Assembly (NCBI RefSeq): GCF_900105625.1
Contig: NZ_FNSD01000001.1
Coordinates: forward strand, 1,612,001 to 1,676,000
Direction of reading: 5' to 3'
DNA: 64,000 nt
Origin: Terriglobus roseus
GTDB taxonomy: Bacteria; Acidobacteriota; Terriglobia; Terriglobales; Acidobacteriaceae
Part shown: positions 16,828 to 29,997 of the stretch, one piece after another
Layout: every line of letters starts with the position of its first letter
Numbering within the stretch: the stretch's first letter is position 1
The notes under the pieces: generated by a model
Told to the model about the DNA's origin: nothing
The model's input: the letters and a program-made list of their open reading frames with translations, nothing else
Database searches by the model: none
Made by a program: the position numbers and the translations under genes

Positions 16828-18183
16828 CTAGCGTCCTTCCCCGCGGTCGTCCGCGTCTGGTTTGATCGAGAGATCGTTGTTGGGTCGGTTGTACCTCGGC
16901 AGAATCGAAGTCGATTCGGCCTCAGTGGGGGACTCAGCCCGAGTATCCGGTGGCGCCGCAGGTGGTTCTGGAGCGACGGGGTAGCCCGGGTAGCCAGCAG
17001 CAGTGTTCATCGTGTTCAGCGACATGCGTTCCAGCACCATCACCACGCCGAGGAAGATCAGCAGGAAGGGCCACGATTCGTGCCACGCGACCACGTGCAG
17101 GCCCTGCAGCAGCGTTAGCAGACCGACGATAAACACGACGCCGGCACTCCTGCTGGCACGCAGCATATTCCACCGCGCCGCTGGTGAACCAGACGGATAC
17201 ATGCCGTTCCGGCTGTTCTGCCGCCAGAAGATAAAGACTGCAAGGCCGATCAGGAAGAGACCGCCGGTAGCCTCCCCCTCAAGGAACGCAAAGGGATGGA
17301 GCGATCCCAGCAAGGCAAAGAATCCAAGGCCGATGAGCCAGATCGCGCCAGTGGGCAAACCGCCACGTGCCGGAGAGACCGGGGGCACTCCACCAAAGCC
17401 CGGAGGTGGAGGCGGCATGGGAGGTATCCCGTACCCAGGTGGCGGTGGCGGGACCGGAGGCACACCGTATTGCGGAGCACCATAGGGCGCGCCATAGCTT
17501 GCTGGCGGCGCATAACCTCCAGCGGGCGGAGCGTAGCCGGACGCCGGAGGAGCAGTGCTGCTAGAAGTGTAGACGCTACCATCCGGATCGACTTGATAGG
17601 TTGCACGAGCACCTGTCGCGTCAGTTCGCGAATAGTAGGCAGCACCCGACGGGTCGACGCGTGACTCGTCAACGAAAGGCGCAGCTCCTGGCATTTTGCC
17701 AACCGTCTGCGACCACGCGTTGTTCAGGTCAGGATGGTGATTGCTGTTGAAACCAAAGCGGTCGCCGATCGTGTTCAGACCAAAAGGATCGGGTAGCGGA
17801 CGGCCATCGCGACGCGCGACTGCCGTCTGGTAAGCCTCGAAAACCATGTAGAAGATCCAGCCCGCGACAAACAGCCCAAAGATGCCGTTCACGTGGTCCG
17901 CCAGCGACGACAGCACGGCAAAGATTGCGATGTGTGCAATCCCCTTCGCGAACTGCCCGTTGTACATCGCGCCGACGCCGGGAATAAACCCAAGCAGACC
18001 GGCCAGTAAGGGATTGGGCACGTGGGGCATGCCCGGCCCGTATGGCGGATAACCAGCAGGAGGTGGCGGTGGGACATCCGCCGGGTTGTAGGGCGCGCCC
18101 GTTGCCGGGTCGTACGCCGCCGAAGCACCCGGCGCAGTGTAATGCTGCTCGTATGGATCCGTGTTCGGATTCTGCGTGCTCAT
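16828..18183 (-). CDS. proline-rich membrane protein with TM2-like and LiaF-like segments
   Basis: A 451-residue protein. An N-terminal tail rich in Pro/Gly/Tyr leads to helices NPLLAGLLGFIPGVGAMYNG (typical of TM2-type modules) and FGLFVAGWIFYMVFEAYQ. A long Tyr/Pro/Gly low-complexity stretch with repeated PPA(S/G)GYAPP and a PPPPPG motif follows, then two or three LiaF-like helices (GLGFFALLGSLHPFAFLEG, WPFLLIFLGVVMVLERM). It overlaps the anti-sigma gene by the four bases ATGA, so translation is probably coupled. It may interact with the downstream DUF4097 protein in the inner membrane. Exact function unknown. Confidence 0.8.
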   Translation of the reverse strand: MSTQNPNTDPYEQHYTAPGASAAYDPATGAPYNPADVPPPPPAGYPPYGPGMPHVPNPLLAGLLGFIPGVGAMYNGQFAKGIAHIAIFAVLSSLADHVNGIFGLFVAGWIFYMVFEAYQTAVARRDGRPLPDPFGLNTIGDRFGFNSNHHPDLNNAWSQTVGKMPGAAPFVDESRVDPSGAAYYSRTDATGARATYQVDPDGSVYTSSSTAPPASGYAPPAGGYAPPASYGAPYGAPQYGVPPVPPPPPGYGIPPMPPPPPGFGGVPPVSPARGGLPTGAIWLIGLGFFALLGSLHPFAFLEGEATGGLFLIGLAVFIFWRQNSRNGMYPSGSPAARWNMLRASRSAGVVFIVGLLTLLQGLHVVAWHESWPFLLIFLGVVMVLERMSLNTMNTAAGYPGYPVAPEPPAAPPDTRAESPTEAESTSILPRYNRPNNDLSIKPDADDRGEGR

Positions 18184-19073
18184 GCCTGGACTCCTTCGCC
18201 GCGGTTATGGACCGCGATCATCTTGTTCTGATTGCTATGTACGCGTTCTAACTCTGTGCGGTTCCCGTCGGGCGAAGAAAGGTTGAAAGGACCTTCTCGA
18301 TGCACGTGCGGAGCGCTGCTGTGGGGCTGTCCGCCAGGCTGCGTACGCGGCTGAGTCTGGGGCTTCGTTTCGTCAGTCGGGCGCGTCGTGTTCAGCGGCG
18401 CCGACATGATGCCGTTGCGGGGCGTTGCTTCACTGTCGCTGTCGCGTTGCATCTCGCGCACACGCGACTCAAGCTCGTAAACCACGCGGAGATTGTCGTA
18501 ATAGCGCACGACCTGGCTGTTCACAGCCCAGAAGCTCTTCCGAACATTGGCGGGTCTCAGGTCGCTCGCGCGGAGCGAGCTGAGGCGAACACCCGCAAGG
18601 TTCAGAGTCAGCGCAATTGAGAAGAACGCCATTGCCGCCGTCATGGCGAAGCGCGGCTGCATAACCGTATGCACCATGCGCGACCACGGGGTACTTGGGG
18701 GTGGCACACGAAACGGCAGGACCTTCGCACCCTGACTGTGACCGAAGAGCGACGCTGCATGCGCCGTCTCCGCCATCAAGGCATGGGCCGCCTGAGGGTT
18801 ACCGCTTGTCTGCGCAAGGATGCGGTCCACCAGGCCAGCTGGCGGCACAGGAGGCGCGTCCTTCAGCATCTCCATCCAGGCCCCACCCCGCTTGATATCG
18901 TCAAAGGTTGAGGTGCAGTTGGAGCAGTCGGCGAGGTGCAGCTGGAAGTGAGCCTCATCTTCCGGCAACAGCACACCGTCCGCCGCGTCCAGCAGCATGC
19001 TCTCGCACTGGGTGCAGGTCAGCCGGCTCATGCGCTTCTTCCCTTCGTTCGGATTTGATCTCTCATCGGCCAC
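18180..19073 (-). CDS. zinc-binding membrane anti-sigma factor
   Basis: A 297-residue partner of the ECF sigma factor. The N-terminus holds a zinc anti-sigma (ZAS) module: CTQC near residue 20, then HLADCSNC, the H-x3-C-x2-C signature. One transmembrane helix lies near residues 143-165 (FAMTAAMAFFSIALTLNLA), placing the C-terminal about 130 residues outside the cytoplasm; this part is Pro/Gln/Thr-rich. The GTG at 19073 lies one base after the sigma stop and has AAGGTG upstream, so the two are probably coupled; ATG at 19031 is an alternative. ZAS proteins hold the sigma factor inactive until a signal releases it. Confidence 0.9.
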   Translation of the reverse strand: MADERSNPNEGKKRMSRLTCTQCESMLLDAADGVLLPEDEAHFQLHLADCSNCTSTFDDIKRGGAWMEMLKDAPPVPPAGLVDRILAQTSGNPQAAHALMAETAHAASLFGHSQGAKVLPFRVPPPSTPWSRMVHTVMQPRFAMTAAMAFFSIALTLNLAGVRLSSLRASDLRPANVRKSFWAVNSQVVRYYDNLRVVYELESRVREMQRDSDSEATPRNGIMSAPLNTTRPTDETKPQTQPRTQPGGQPHSSAPHVHREGPFNLSSPDGNRTELERVHSNQNKMIAVHNRGEGVQA

Positions 19074-19074
19074 C

Positions 19075-19992
19075 TCACATCACCTTCCCTTCTGTGCGTC
19101 CCAGCATCCGCGCCATCTCTGCGCGGCCGCGGCTTATGCGGCTCTTTACGGTGCCCTCCGGCACCTTCAAGACCGCGGCAATCTCCTTGTAGTCCATGTC
19201 CTGCAGGTCGCGCAGGATCACTGCCTCACGCAACTCCGGAGACAGCTGCTTTAACGCATGCTGAATCCGTACACGCAGCTCAGCCTGGGCCACCTGCTGC
19301 AGCTGATTGGGGCGACTATCCGCCAGGCGGTCGGCCATGGTTGGGCCATCCTCGCCCTCGCGCGAACTCTCGTCGAGTGAATCCGTCGCACGATCCTGAC
19401 GTGTCCGCCGGAAGTGATCCACCAAAAGATTGCGTGTCAGAGTTGTGAGCCACGTCGTAAACGCGCCCTTGGCAGGATCAAACCCGGTGAGGTTCCGGTA
19501 GACCTTAAGGAAGACGTCCTGCGTCAGGTCTTCCGCGTCCGTTGGCGACCCGGTGAAACGGTAGCAGATGCCGTAGACGCGCCGATGCTGCGAGATAACA
19601 AGCTGCTGCCATGCAGCACCATCGCCACGCATGCATGCGTAGACCAGCCGATGCAGCGCGTCGATCTCCGCAGCCTTCGCCGCATCCAGCGCGGGGGGCA
19701 CTGCGGTTTCGCCGCGCCAAGGCTCGCGATCTGCGGGTTCTTCAGCGGTTCGCAACAAACTTACGTCTCCGTGCAGTGGCAGCAGTGTACCCCGATTATC
19801 GCGGACAACAGGCAGCTCCGCGCCACGCAGTGTCGTCGGCAGCAACTCTTCTGCGGCAGTCGAACCTAGCAGGATCTCCGGCAGCGACGCCTTGGGTGTT
19901 GCATCCAACAGCTTCGCACTACGTCCGCGAGCAAACCGGCTACCACCCGGCAGGCCCATCGTCATCGTTATCGGCATGGTCACCGTTCCCAT
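19075..19992 (-). CDS. ECF (RpoE-like) RNA polymerase sigma factor
   Basis: Group 4 sigma factor heading a four-gene operon. Region 2 runs from about residue 125 (VYGICYRFTGSPTDAEDLTQ, FLKVYRNLTGF, TWLTTLTRNLLVDHFRR). Region 4 lies near 245-290 (LSPELREAVILRDLQDMDY, VLKVPEGTVKSRISRG). The first about 110 residues are an unusual extension with no sigma region; part may be leader if translation starts internally. At 305 residues it is about 100 longer than common ECF factors. The ATG at 19992 has AAGGA unusually close upstream, so the exact start is uncertain. It is likely autoregulated with its anti-sigma factor. Confidence 0.92.
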   Translation of the reverse strand: MGTVTMPITMTMGLPGGSRFARGRSAKLLDATPKASLPEILLGSTAAEELLPTTLRGAELPVVRDNRGTLLPLHGDVSLLRTAEEPADREPWRGETAVPPALDAAKAAEIDALHRLVYACMRGDGAAWQQLVISQHRRVYGICYRFTGSPTDAEDLTQDVFLKVYRNLTGFDPAKGAFTTWLTTLTRNLLVDHFRRTRQDRATDSLDESSREGEDGPTMADRLADSRPNQLQQVAQAELRVRIQHALKQLSPELREAVILRDLQDMDYKEIAAVLKVPEGTVKSRISRGRAEMARMLGRTEGKVM

Positions 19993-20098
19993 GTCCTTCT
20001 GTACGCAAACGGACGGGAATCAGTTCCCTGAGGAGCGCTGCTTCTTCTGCATCCGGTCCAGGCCATCGCAGGCTCACGGAAGAAGCTACAATTCGCCC

Positions 20099-21424
20099 AT
20101 GCGTCTTGCTGCTCTCCTGCTCGCTCTCTCCATACCCGCTGTTGCTGAACAAACGTGGCTGGGAACCTGGACGACGGCCGCCATGCCTCTCTCCGCCCCC
20201 GCCGCTCAGAAACTTCCTATCGGCAAGCAGGACGTTACGCTGCGGCAGATCGTTCACATCAGCCAGGGTGGAAAGCGTATGCGGATCACCTTCACCAATG
20301 AGTTCGGCACCACGCCGCTCCACATCGCAAACGCGCACGTCGCCTTTCTCTCCGCCGGGTCAAAGATCCTGCCTGAGACGGACCGCCAGCTGACCTTCGC
20401 CGGGAGGCCCGATATCACCATTGCTCCGGGCCAGTTTGCCGCCAGCGACGCTGTCGTGGAAACCGTGCCGATCTTCTCCGACCTCGTCATCTCCACCGCA
20501 ATTCCCCAGCAGGATCTCCCAGTTCTTACAACGCACTCGCTCGCGCTTCAGACCACCTTCATCACTGCTGGTGACCAGACCACAGCGCTCGAATTTGATT
20601 CCGCTGCCGCCGTACCTCCCGGCGTAAGTCCTCCGGATGTCAGTGCGCCGATCCAGTCACCGCTGGGCGCCAGGCCCATCGTGAAGAGCGAAGCGCACCC
20701 GGCAATTGCTGCAGGCAATACTCCTGCGCTGCTGACAAGGACCACGTCCTGGTATTTCTTGAAGGATGTAGAAGTCGATGCGACGAGGAAATCCGGTAGC
20801 GTCGTGATGCTCGGTGACTCCATCACAGACGGTGCACAGTCCACGACCGAGACCAATCGGCGCTACCCGGACGATTTGGCTCCGCTGCTCGCGGCAAATA
20901 AGAAGACCGCTGCACTCTCTGTGCTGAACGTGGGCATCAGCGGCAATCGCATCCTGCATGTCAACTCAGGTCCCAGCGCTCTGGATCGCTTTGATCGCGA
21001 TGTCCTGGCCCAGACCGGTGCTCGCTATGTGATTCTGCTGGAAGGGATTAACGATATCGGAAACATGCACCGAGCTCCTGCCGACGCAATTACCGAACAG
21101 GCTCTGATTGATGGCTTTACGAGCATGGCCAACCGCGCTCATGCAAAAGGTTTAAAGTTCTTCGTAGCAACGATCCTGCCCTACGGTGGCGCGAAGTATG
21201 ACAGTCCCGATGGCGAATTGATTCGCCAGCACGTGAATGCCTTCCTGCGCACCAGCCCGGCCTTCGACGGTGTGATCGACTTCGACAAGACCATGCAGGA
21301 TCCAGAACATCCCGAGCGCCTGCTGCGTAAGTACGAGTGCGGAGATCACCTGCATCCGAATGACGCAGGCTATGCGGCCATGGCCGCCGCCATCGACCTG
21401 AAGCTATTTAGAAAAAAGAAGTAA
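20099..21424 (+). CDS. exported SGNH/GDSL hydrolase
   Basis: A 441-residue secreted esterase or lipase-like enzyme. The signal peptide is MRLAALLLALSIPAVAEQ. The catalytic domain begins near residue 237 with block I MLGDSITDG (nucleophile Ser), then the Gly of GISGNRI (block II), EGINDIG (block III Asn) and DHLHPNDAGY (Asp and His of block V). The N-terminal about 220 residues (TWLGTWTTAAMPLSAP, LRQIVHISQGGKRMRI) form the beta domain common in SGNH proteins acting on carbohydrate esters. The start at 20099 is chosen for the signal peptide; the ribosome site is weak. Divergent from the sigma operon. Confidence 0.92.
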   Translation: MRLAALLLALSIPAVAEQTWLGTWTTAAMPLSAPAAQKLPIGKQDVTLRQIVHISQGGKRMRITFTNEFGTTPLHIANAHVAFLSAGSKILPETDRQLTFAGRPDITIAPGQFAASDAVVETVPIFSDLVISTAIPQQDLPVLTTHSLALQTTFITAGDQTTALEFDSAAAVPPGVSPPDVSAPIQSPLGARPIVKSEAHPAIAAGNTPALLTRTTSWYFLKDVEVDATRKSGSVVMLGDSITDGAQSTTETNRRYPDDLAPLLAANKKTAALSVLNVGISGNRILHVNSGPSALDRFDRDVLAQTGARYVILLEGINDIGNMHRAPADAITEQALIDGFTSMANRAHAKGLKFFVATILPYGGAKYDSPDGELIRQHVNAFLRTSPAFDGVIDFDKTMQDPEHPERLLRKYECGDHLHPNDAGYAAMAAAIDLKLFRKKK

Positions 21425-21499
21425 TTACGGGATATTCGTATCCGGCCTGGACACAATGTCAGGCTCGCGCACAACCGCGCGCCGCTACGGAGGGTAAAG

Positions 21500-21973
21500 C
21501 TACTTCTTTGTGATCTCGATCGTCTCGTGGAGCGCTTTGTAGCATGGAACGGCGTCGTTGGCATGGGTTCGCAGGGTGTCGCGCACACTACCATCGAAGA
21601 TCGCGCTGTCACCCTGTGTGAGGAAGATCTTCGCGCCAGACAGATCGCACTCTGGCTCTCGCGTTACCTTCATCTTGAAGAGAGTGCGGTCGCGCAGTAG
21701 CGACGTGCGGATCGGCAGACCAAATCCTGGATACTGATCAATCACGCGCGCGAACTCGCGTCCTCCGCCCTTAACCTCGACTGTCGCCAGATAAACTTCC
21801 TGGTTGCCGGCAAAGCTCTGTCGCGACGAACTGCTCATGGCCAGGATCGACACCGTTGCGGTCATCGGCTTGGACTGATTGGTAAACGGAGAGGGCTTCG
21901 CCGCCCGACCAACCGCCACGGATCCAGCCACGAGGATCAAAGCACCAAACCCACGAATCACGACTGATCGCAT
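21500..21973 (-). CDS. exported protein of unknown function
   Basis: A 157-residue protein from an ATG at 21973 with GGAGG 8 bases upstream. The signal peptide (MRSVVIRGFGALILVAGSVA, ending near AAK) is followed by a beta-rich domain of about 125 residues (KPMTATVSILAMSS, NQEVYLATVEVKGGG, RDRTLFKMKVTREPECDLSG). Two cysteines (in EPECDLSG and VPCYKAL) may form a disulfide. I do not recognise the family. It lies between a convergent SGNH hydrolase and the terminator of the rRNA operon. Confidence 0.75.
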   Translation of the reverse strand: MRSVVIRGFGALILVAGSVAVGRAAKPSPFTNQSKPMTATVSILAMSSSSRQSFAGNQEVYLATVEVKGGGREFARVIDQYPGFGLPIRTSLLRDRTLFKMKVTREPECDLSGAKIFLTQGDSAIFDGSVRDTLRTHANDAVPCYKALHETIEITKK

Positions 21974-22085
21974 CACAACCTCCAACCAACTCAGTGTACC
22001 TGTAAGACTCGCACGCCCTTGGAAAGACACCGGGAGGCTGTGTGTCCTCCTGCGGCAAACAATCCAGTTTTTGCCGCTCAAGACA

Positions 22086-22113
22086 AAAGGCCCACTCCGA
22101 AGAGTGGGCCTTT
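22086..22113 (-). terminator. terminator of the rRNA operon
   Basis: AAAGGCCCACTC (22086-22097) and GAGTGGGCCTTT (22102-22113) form a perfect 12-bp stem with a CGAA loop. On the reverse strand it is followed by TTTTGTCTT. It lies about 10 bases past the 5S gene. Confidence 0.92.
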
Positions 22114-22122
22114 GTTGTTTAT

Positions 22123-22241
<119 letters not shown>

Positions 22242-22280
22242 TTGTCAAAACTCGCGCAATACCTGCTGCGAAGTTTCACG

Positions 22281-22293
22281 ACTGAATAGATTG
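22281..22293 (-). other. 3' arm of the 23S processing stem
   Basis: On the + strand ACTGAATAGATTG (22281-22293) is the exact complement of the pre-23S leader element at 25525-25537. The stem continues past this core with wobble pairs. It would bring both ends of 23S together for RNase III. Confidence 0.7.
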
Positions 22294-22420
22294 AGTAGAC
22301 ATATACTTCGTAATTTTCGTACTTAGTTTCGTCGCAGAGCTTGCGCTCCGAACATAACTACTTAGCTTGTGTTGAATTGTCTCAGGACAGAAACGATGTT
22401 TCTGCGCAGAGTAAATTCTA

Positions 22421-25372
<2,952 letters not shown>

Positions 25373-25524
25373 AATTTACTCGCACGCAGAAACATACTCT
25401 GCTAATGCTGCAAGTCCTTTACTTCGCCGTTTATTATCCTAAAGACACTCAACACTAAATCTTCAGATTTACTCCCAGAGAAAACCCGGGAAACTGAAGG
25501 CTCAGCCTTGTAGTTATATTTACC

Positions 25525-25537
25525 CAATCTATTCAGT
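25525..25537 (-). other. 5' arm of the 23S processing stem, with boxA-like motif next to it
   Basis: CAATCTATTCAGT on the + strand complements 22281-22293 over 13 bases. The adjacent GTTGTCAAA (25536-25544; TTTGACAAC on the RNA) matches the leader motif before 16S. The 332-bp spacer 25373-25704 between 23S and tRNA-Ala holds only these elements. Confidence 0.65.
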
Positions 25538-25704
25538 TGTCAAACATCACAGGCAAGCTATCTCGCTTACCATCACACCCTGGGGTGCGGGACTTTTCCT
25601 CGCGGCAGACTAATCACTTAGCCGCACACGCGTTCTGTCCAAGGCTCAGGAGCACTACCGAAGTAGCTTCCTCAACCTCATACAGACTCATTCTTTCGAG
25701 AGAA

Positions 25705-25780
25705 TGGTGGAGCTGACCGGGATCGAACCGATGACATCCTGCTTGCAAAGCAGGCGCTCTCCCAACTGAGCTACAGCCCC
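25705..25780 (-). tRNA. tRNA-Ala (anticodon TGC)
   Basis: A 76-nt cloverleaf on the reverse strand: GGGGCTGTAGCTCAGTTGGG, anticodon arm CTGCTTTGCAAGCAG with TGC, T arm GGTTCGATCCC, encoded CCA end. Standard position in the 16S-23S spacer. Confidence 0.98.
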
Positions 25781-25835
25781 ATTCAGAACAACTTCACCAG
25801 AGTACCGCTCGCACGGCTTCCAATCAAGTGGTTGG

Positions 25836-25912
<77 letters not shown>

Positions 25913-26009
25913 AGATCAGGGCGATACCGGCAGAGCCCCTCGCGGAACCCTGCCGGCAACCCTCTGATTTACCTTGAGCTCACTGCAAAGCAGTTGGCTC
26001 TCGAAAGAT

Positions 26010-26032
26010 TTCGAGGACACAGTTGAACGTGC
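26010..26032 (-). other. 3' arm of a bipartite 16S processing stem
   Basis: This continuous 23-nt trailer is complementary to two separate leader elements: 26010-26021 pairs with 27926-27937 (12 bp) and 26022-26032 pairs with 27833-27843 (11 bp). The nesting order is correct for one long RNA helix interrupted by an 82-nt leader bulge. Confidence 0.7.
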
Positions 26033-26204
26033 TCACCGGCTACGCCAGTGATGACCATCGCATAGATGGGAATTAGACCAAAGAGAGGCTTAGTTCAAGC
26101 TCTCCAGGATAAATCCTGGAGGTTGTCTGACCTCAGTCGAACTCAGCTCGTAAGCTGCTCGCGATACGCGAGGCGTTTTGACTTTGTCAGACTGGTTCTC
26201 TTTA

Positions 26205-27706
<1,502 letters not shown>

Positions 27707-27832
27707 AATGCTGGTTGCACTTACTAACTCACGGAGGTGGTTAGCATAGGTGCCCGGTCTAGTCTCGAAAACTAGCCGGTTTAAAACAAGTGAGAATGAC
27801 TAAACCGTAATGTCCAATGCATCTCACGACTG

Positions 27833-27937
27833 GCACGTTCAACCATGTTGTCAAAGATCCTAGTCAGATCAGGCCTAAGCCGTCCGCTTTGGATCAAGGA
27901 CGCCGCAAGTCATTGACTCAACGGTTGTGTCCTCGAA
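27833..27937 (-). other. 16S leader: bipartite stem arms with boxA-like motif in the bulge
   Basis: 27833-27843 and 27926-27937 are the two 5' arms of the 16S processing stem. Between them GTTGTCAAA (27847-27855; TTTGACAAC on the RNA, preceded by GATC) resembles the boxA antitermination element and recurs before 23S (25536-25544) and 5S (ATTGTCAAAA, 22241-22250). Confidence 0.6.
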
Positions 27938-27986
27938 CTTGTATGGGCTGCAATTGTCTTGATTTGGGACTTACTTAGTAAGTCAC

Positions 27987-28015
27987 TTTCTACTCGCTCG
28001 CTGCTTTCCAGTCAG
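27987..28015 (-). promoter_or_regulatory. candidate rRNA promoter, proximal
   Basis: On the reverse strand CTGACT (28010-28015), a 17-bp spacer and TAGAAA (27987-27992). Weaker than the two upstream promoters. The spacer contains GCGAGCGAG, which also occurs just before the middle promoter. Confidence 0.4.
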
Positions 28016-28080
28016 CCACTTCGTGGCGTGAACCGGAACCGCGTCGCTTTCGCTCTCGACTGCCGTTCACCAACTTTTCT

Positions 28081-28109
28081 AGAGTATCGCGATTTCGCTT
28101 GCTTGTCAA
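28081..28109 (-). promoter_or_regulatory. rRNA promoter, middle
   Basis: On the reverse strand a perfect TTGACA (28104-28109), a 17-bp spacer and TACTCT (28081-28086), about 375 bp upstream of 16S. The strong -35 and GC-rich discriminator context suit a growth-controlled promoter. Confidence 0.7.
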
Positions 28110-28515
28110 CTCGCTCGCTTCTATACTGTTTCATTCGCTTTTCGATCCTCATGGTCGACGTAGGCCCGCGGCCACGAATTGGAAACAGCTAAAAGCAGCG
28201 ATGACTCTCGCGATATCACACTCCAGTTGCGAGCCTCATTGGGTCTCGCACTTGGCGTACAGCTTTACAGCACCAAAAATCTCAAACGATCCGAAGGAGC
28301 AAACGCAAACGTTTGTCCCGGGGCGTATGCCCCTTAAACTTTTACTGCAGTGTCTTGGGCTTGTCTTTGGATCAACCGGAACCCGTGGGCTCTCGATACT
28401 GACCACGCGTGACAAACGCTTGGACTGCGCTGCTGCTCTTTCGAGACTTACGCTGCAGGATGCCTTTCGGCTACCCACTCTTGCCGCGCCGTACTGGCCG
28501 CTTGCATGAGTTTCT

Positions 28516-28545
28516 TTTATACAAGCAACGTTTCGCTTGTGTCAA
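28516..28545 (-). promoter_or_regulatory. rRNA promoter, distal
   Basis: On the reverse strand TTGACA (28540-28545), an 18-bp spacer and TATAAA (28516-28521), about 810 bp before 16S. The 1.1-kb stretch 27707-28807 between 16S and ilvE contains no gene I can support, only this leader and its promoters. Confidence 0.65.
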
Positions 28546-28807
28546 ACGGTAATGTTTTCCGTTTCGTTTCGCGCCTCACAACTGCGCTCGACTTGATTGA
28601 CATTACCGGAACCCTCCGTGCCATGCAACCACCGGGGTGGAAAACTCTGAGGAAAAGATGTCTCGGTTGCGACAGATCACCCGTAAACACTGGGTAAAGA
28701 CGGTCTTTGTTTTTTACTCGCAGACCGGCCGGAACTTCAAGGGACTCGGTCCGGGGTCCGTTTGATACCCTTAGTGTCTCGCGACTGCGATGTTGGAGCA
28801 CCACACC

Positions 28808-29755
28808 ATGCCCATCCAAACCACCGATAAGATCTGGCACAACGGATCGCTGATCCCCTGGGCCGACGCAAACATCCACGTGATGTCGCACGTGGTCCAT
28901 TACGGCTCGTCGGTGTTTGAGGGCATCCGCGCCTATACACAGGGTGAGAAGGTTGGCATCTTCCGTCTGCGCGAACACATGCAGCGCTTCATCGATTCCG
29001 CCCGCATCTACCGCATGCCCCTCCCCTACACGCTGGATGAACTGATGGAAGCGGTCGTCAGTGTTGTGGAGACGAATGGTGTGGCCCCCTGTTACATCCG
29101 CCCGGTCGCTTTCCGTGGTTACGGAGAGATTGGGGTCAACCCGCTGAAGTCTCCGGTTGAGATCTACATCGCGAACTTCCCCTGGGGAAAGTACATGCCG
29201 GGTCACCAAGGCGCAGACGTTTGTGTTTCAAGCTGGAACCGGCTGGCACCGAACACCATGCCGTCGCTGGCAAAGGCTGGCGCCAACTACATGAACTCGC
29301 AGTTGATCCGCATGGAAGCTGAGATTAACGGGTATGCCGAGGGCATCGCACTGGACCGCAATGGGTACCTGAGTGAGGGTTCTGGCGAGAACCTCTTCCT
29401 GATCCGCGAGGGCAAGCTGCTAACCTCCCCGCTGGCGAACTCGGTCCTGAACGGCATCACGCGCGCTTCGGTGATTCAGATCGCCCGCGAGATGGGTATC
29501 GAAGTCGTCGAGCAGGCCCTGCCGCGCGAGATGCTGTACCTGTGTGACGAGGCCTTCTTCACCGGCACTGCGGCTGAAGTCTCTCATCTGCGCTCGGTCG
29601 ATCGCATCGTGATCGGCGACGGCACGATGGGGCCTGTGACAAAACTGCTGCATGATGAGTTCTTCGCACTGGTGAACGGCACAAAGGCCGATCGCTTCAA
29701 CTGGCTGACACCGGTCAACGTAAAGATCGAAGAAGCTGAACCGGTGAACGCCTAA
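28808..29755 (+). CDS. ilvE: branched-chain amino-acid aminotransferase
   Basis: PLP fold-type IV enzyme for the last step of Ile, Leu and Val synthesis. Conserved features: IWHNGSLIPWADANIHVMSH, YGSSVFEGIRAY, IRPVAFRGYGEIGV, the PLP lysine in LAKAGANYMNSQL, EGIALDRNGYLSEGSGENLF and TAAEVSHLRSVD. At 315 residues it is the normal length. The ATG at 28808 is chosen over 28790 because GGAG lies 9 bases before it and the protein then begins at the family's usual place. It is divergent from the rRNA operon and is followed by a strong terminator. Confidence 0.97.
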   Translation: MPIQTTDKIWHNGSLIPWADANIHVMSHVVHYGSSVFEGIRAYTQGEKVGIFRLREHMQRFIDSARIYRMPLPYTLDELMEAVVSVVETNGVAPCYIRPVAFRGYGEIGVNPLKSPVEIYIANFPWGKYMPGHQGADVCVSSWNRLAPNTMPSLAKAGANYMNSQLIRMEAEINGYAEGIALDRNGYLSEGSGENLFLIREGKLLTSPLANSVLNGITRASVIQIAREMGIEVVEQALPREMLYLCDEAFFTGTAAEVSHLRSVDRIVIGDGTMGPVTKLLHDEFFALVNGTKADRFNWLTPVNVKIEEAEPVNA

Positions 29756-29776
29756 GCTTCAGAGTTCGCGGTAACG

Positions 29777-29806
29777 GGCCTGCTCCGCTGAGCAGGCCTT
29801 TTTTTT
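29777..29806 (+). terminator. Rho-independent terminator of ilvE
   Basis: GGCCTGCTC (29777-29785), loop CGCT, GAGCAGGCC (29790-29798) and eight T. Textbook form. Confidence 0.95.
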
Positions 29807-29997
29807 GGCCCCGCGACCCGAAATCCAGCCGCCGTGGATGAGGAACCTTGGGCGAGCTGAGACGAGACTTCCTCCTGCAATTACCTTGCGCCTGCCGCTC
29901 CTGTTCGATACCTTCCTAGTTAGTTCCCCTAATTAATCCATGCAGTGCCGCAGCCCATTTGCGCCGCAGCGCAGCCGCACCCGAAGGGATGTCGCCC

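Noticed and set aside
28320-28333. GGGGC-GTAT-GCCCC hairpin in the rRNA leader
   Set aside because: Too short, and no gene ends nearby on the strand where a T-rich run follows.
28099-28509. Open frame of 136 codons in the rRNA leader
   Set aside because: No ribosome site or protein family, and it overlaps strong rRNA promoter elements.
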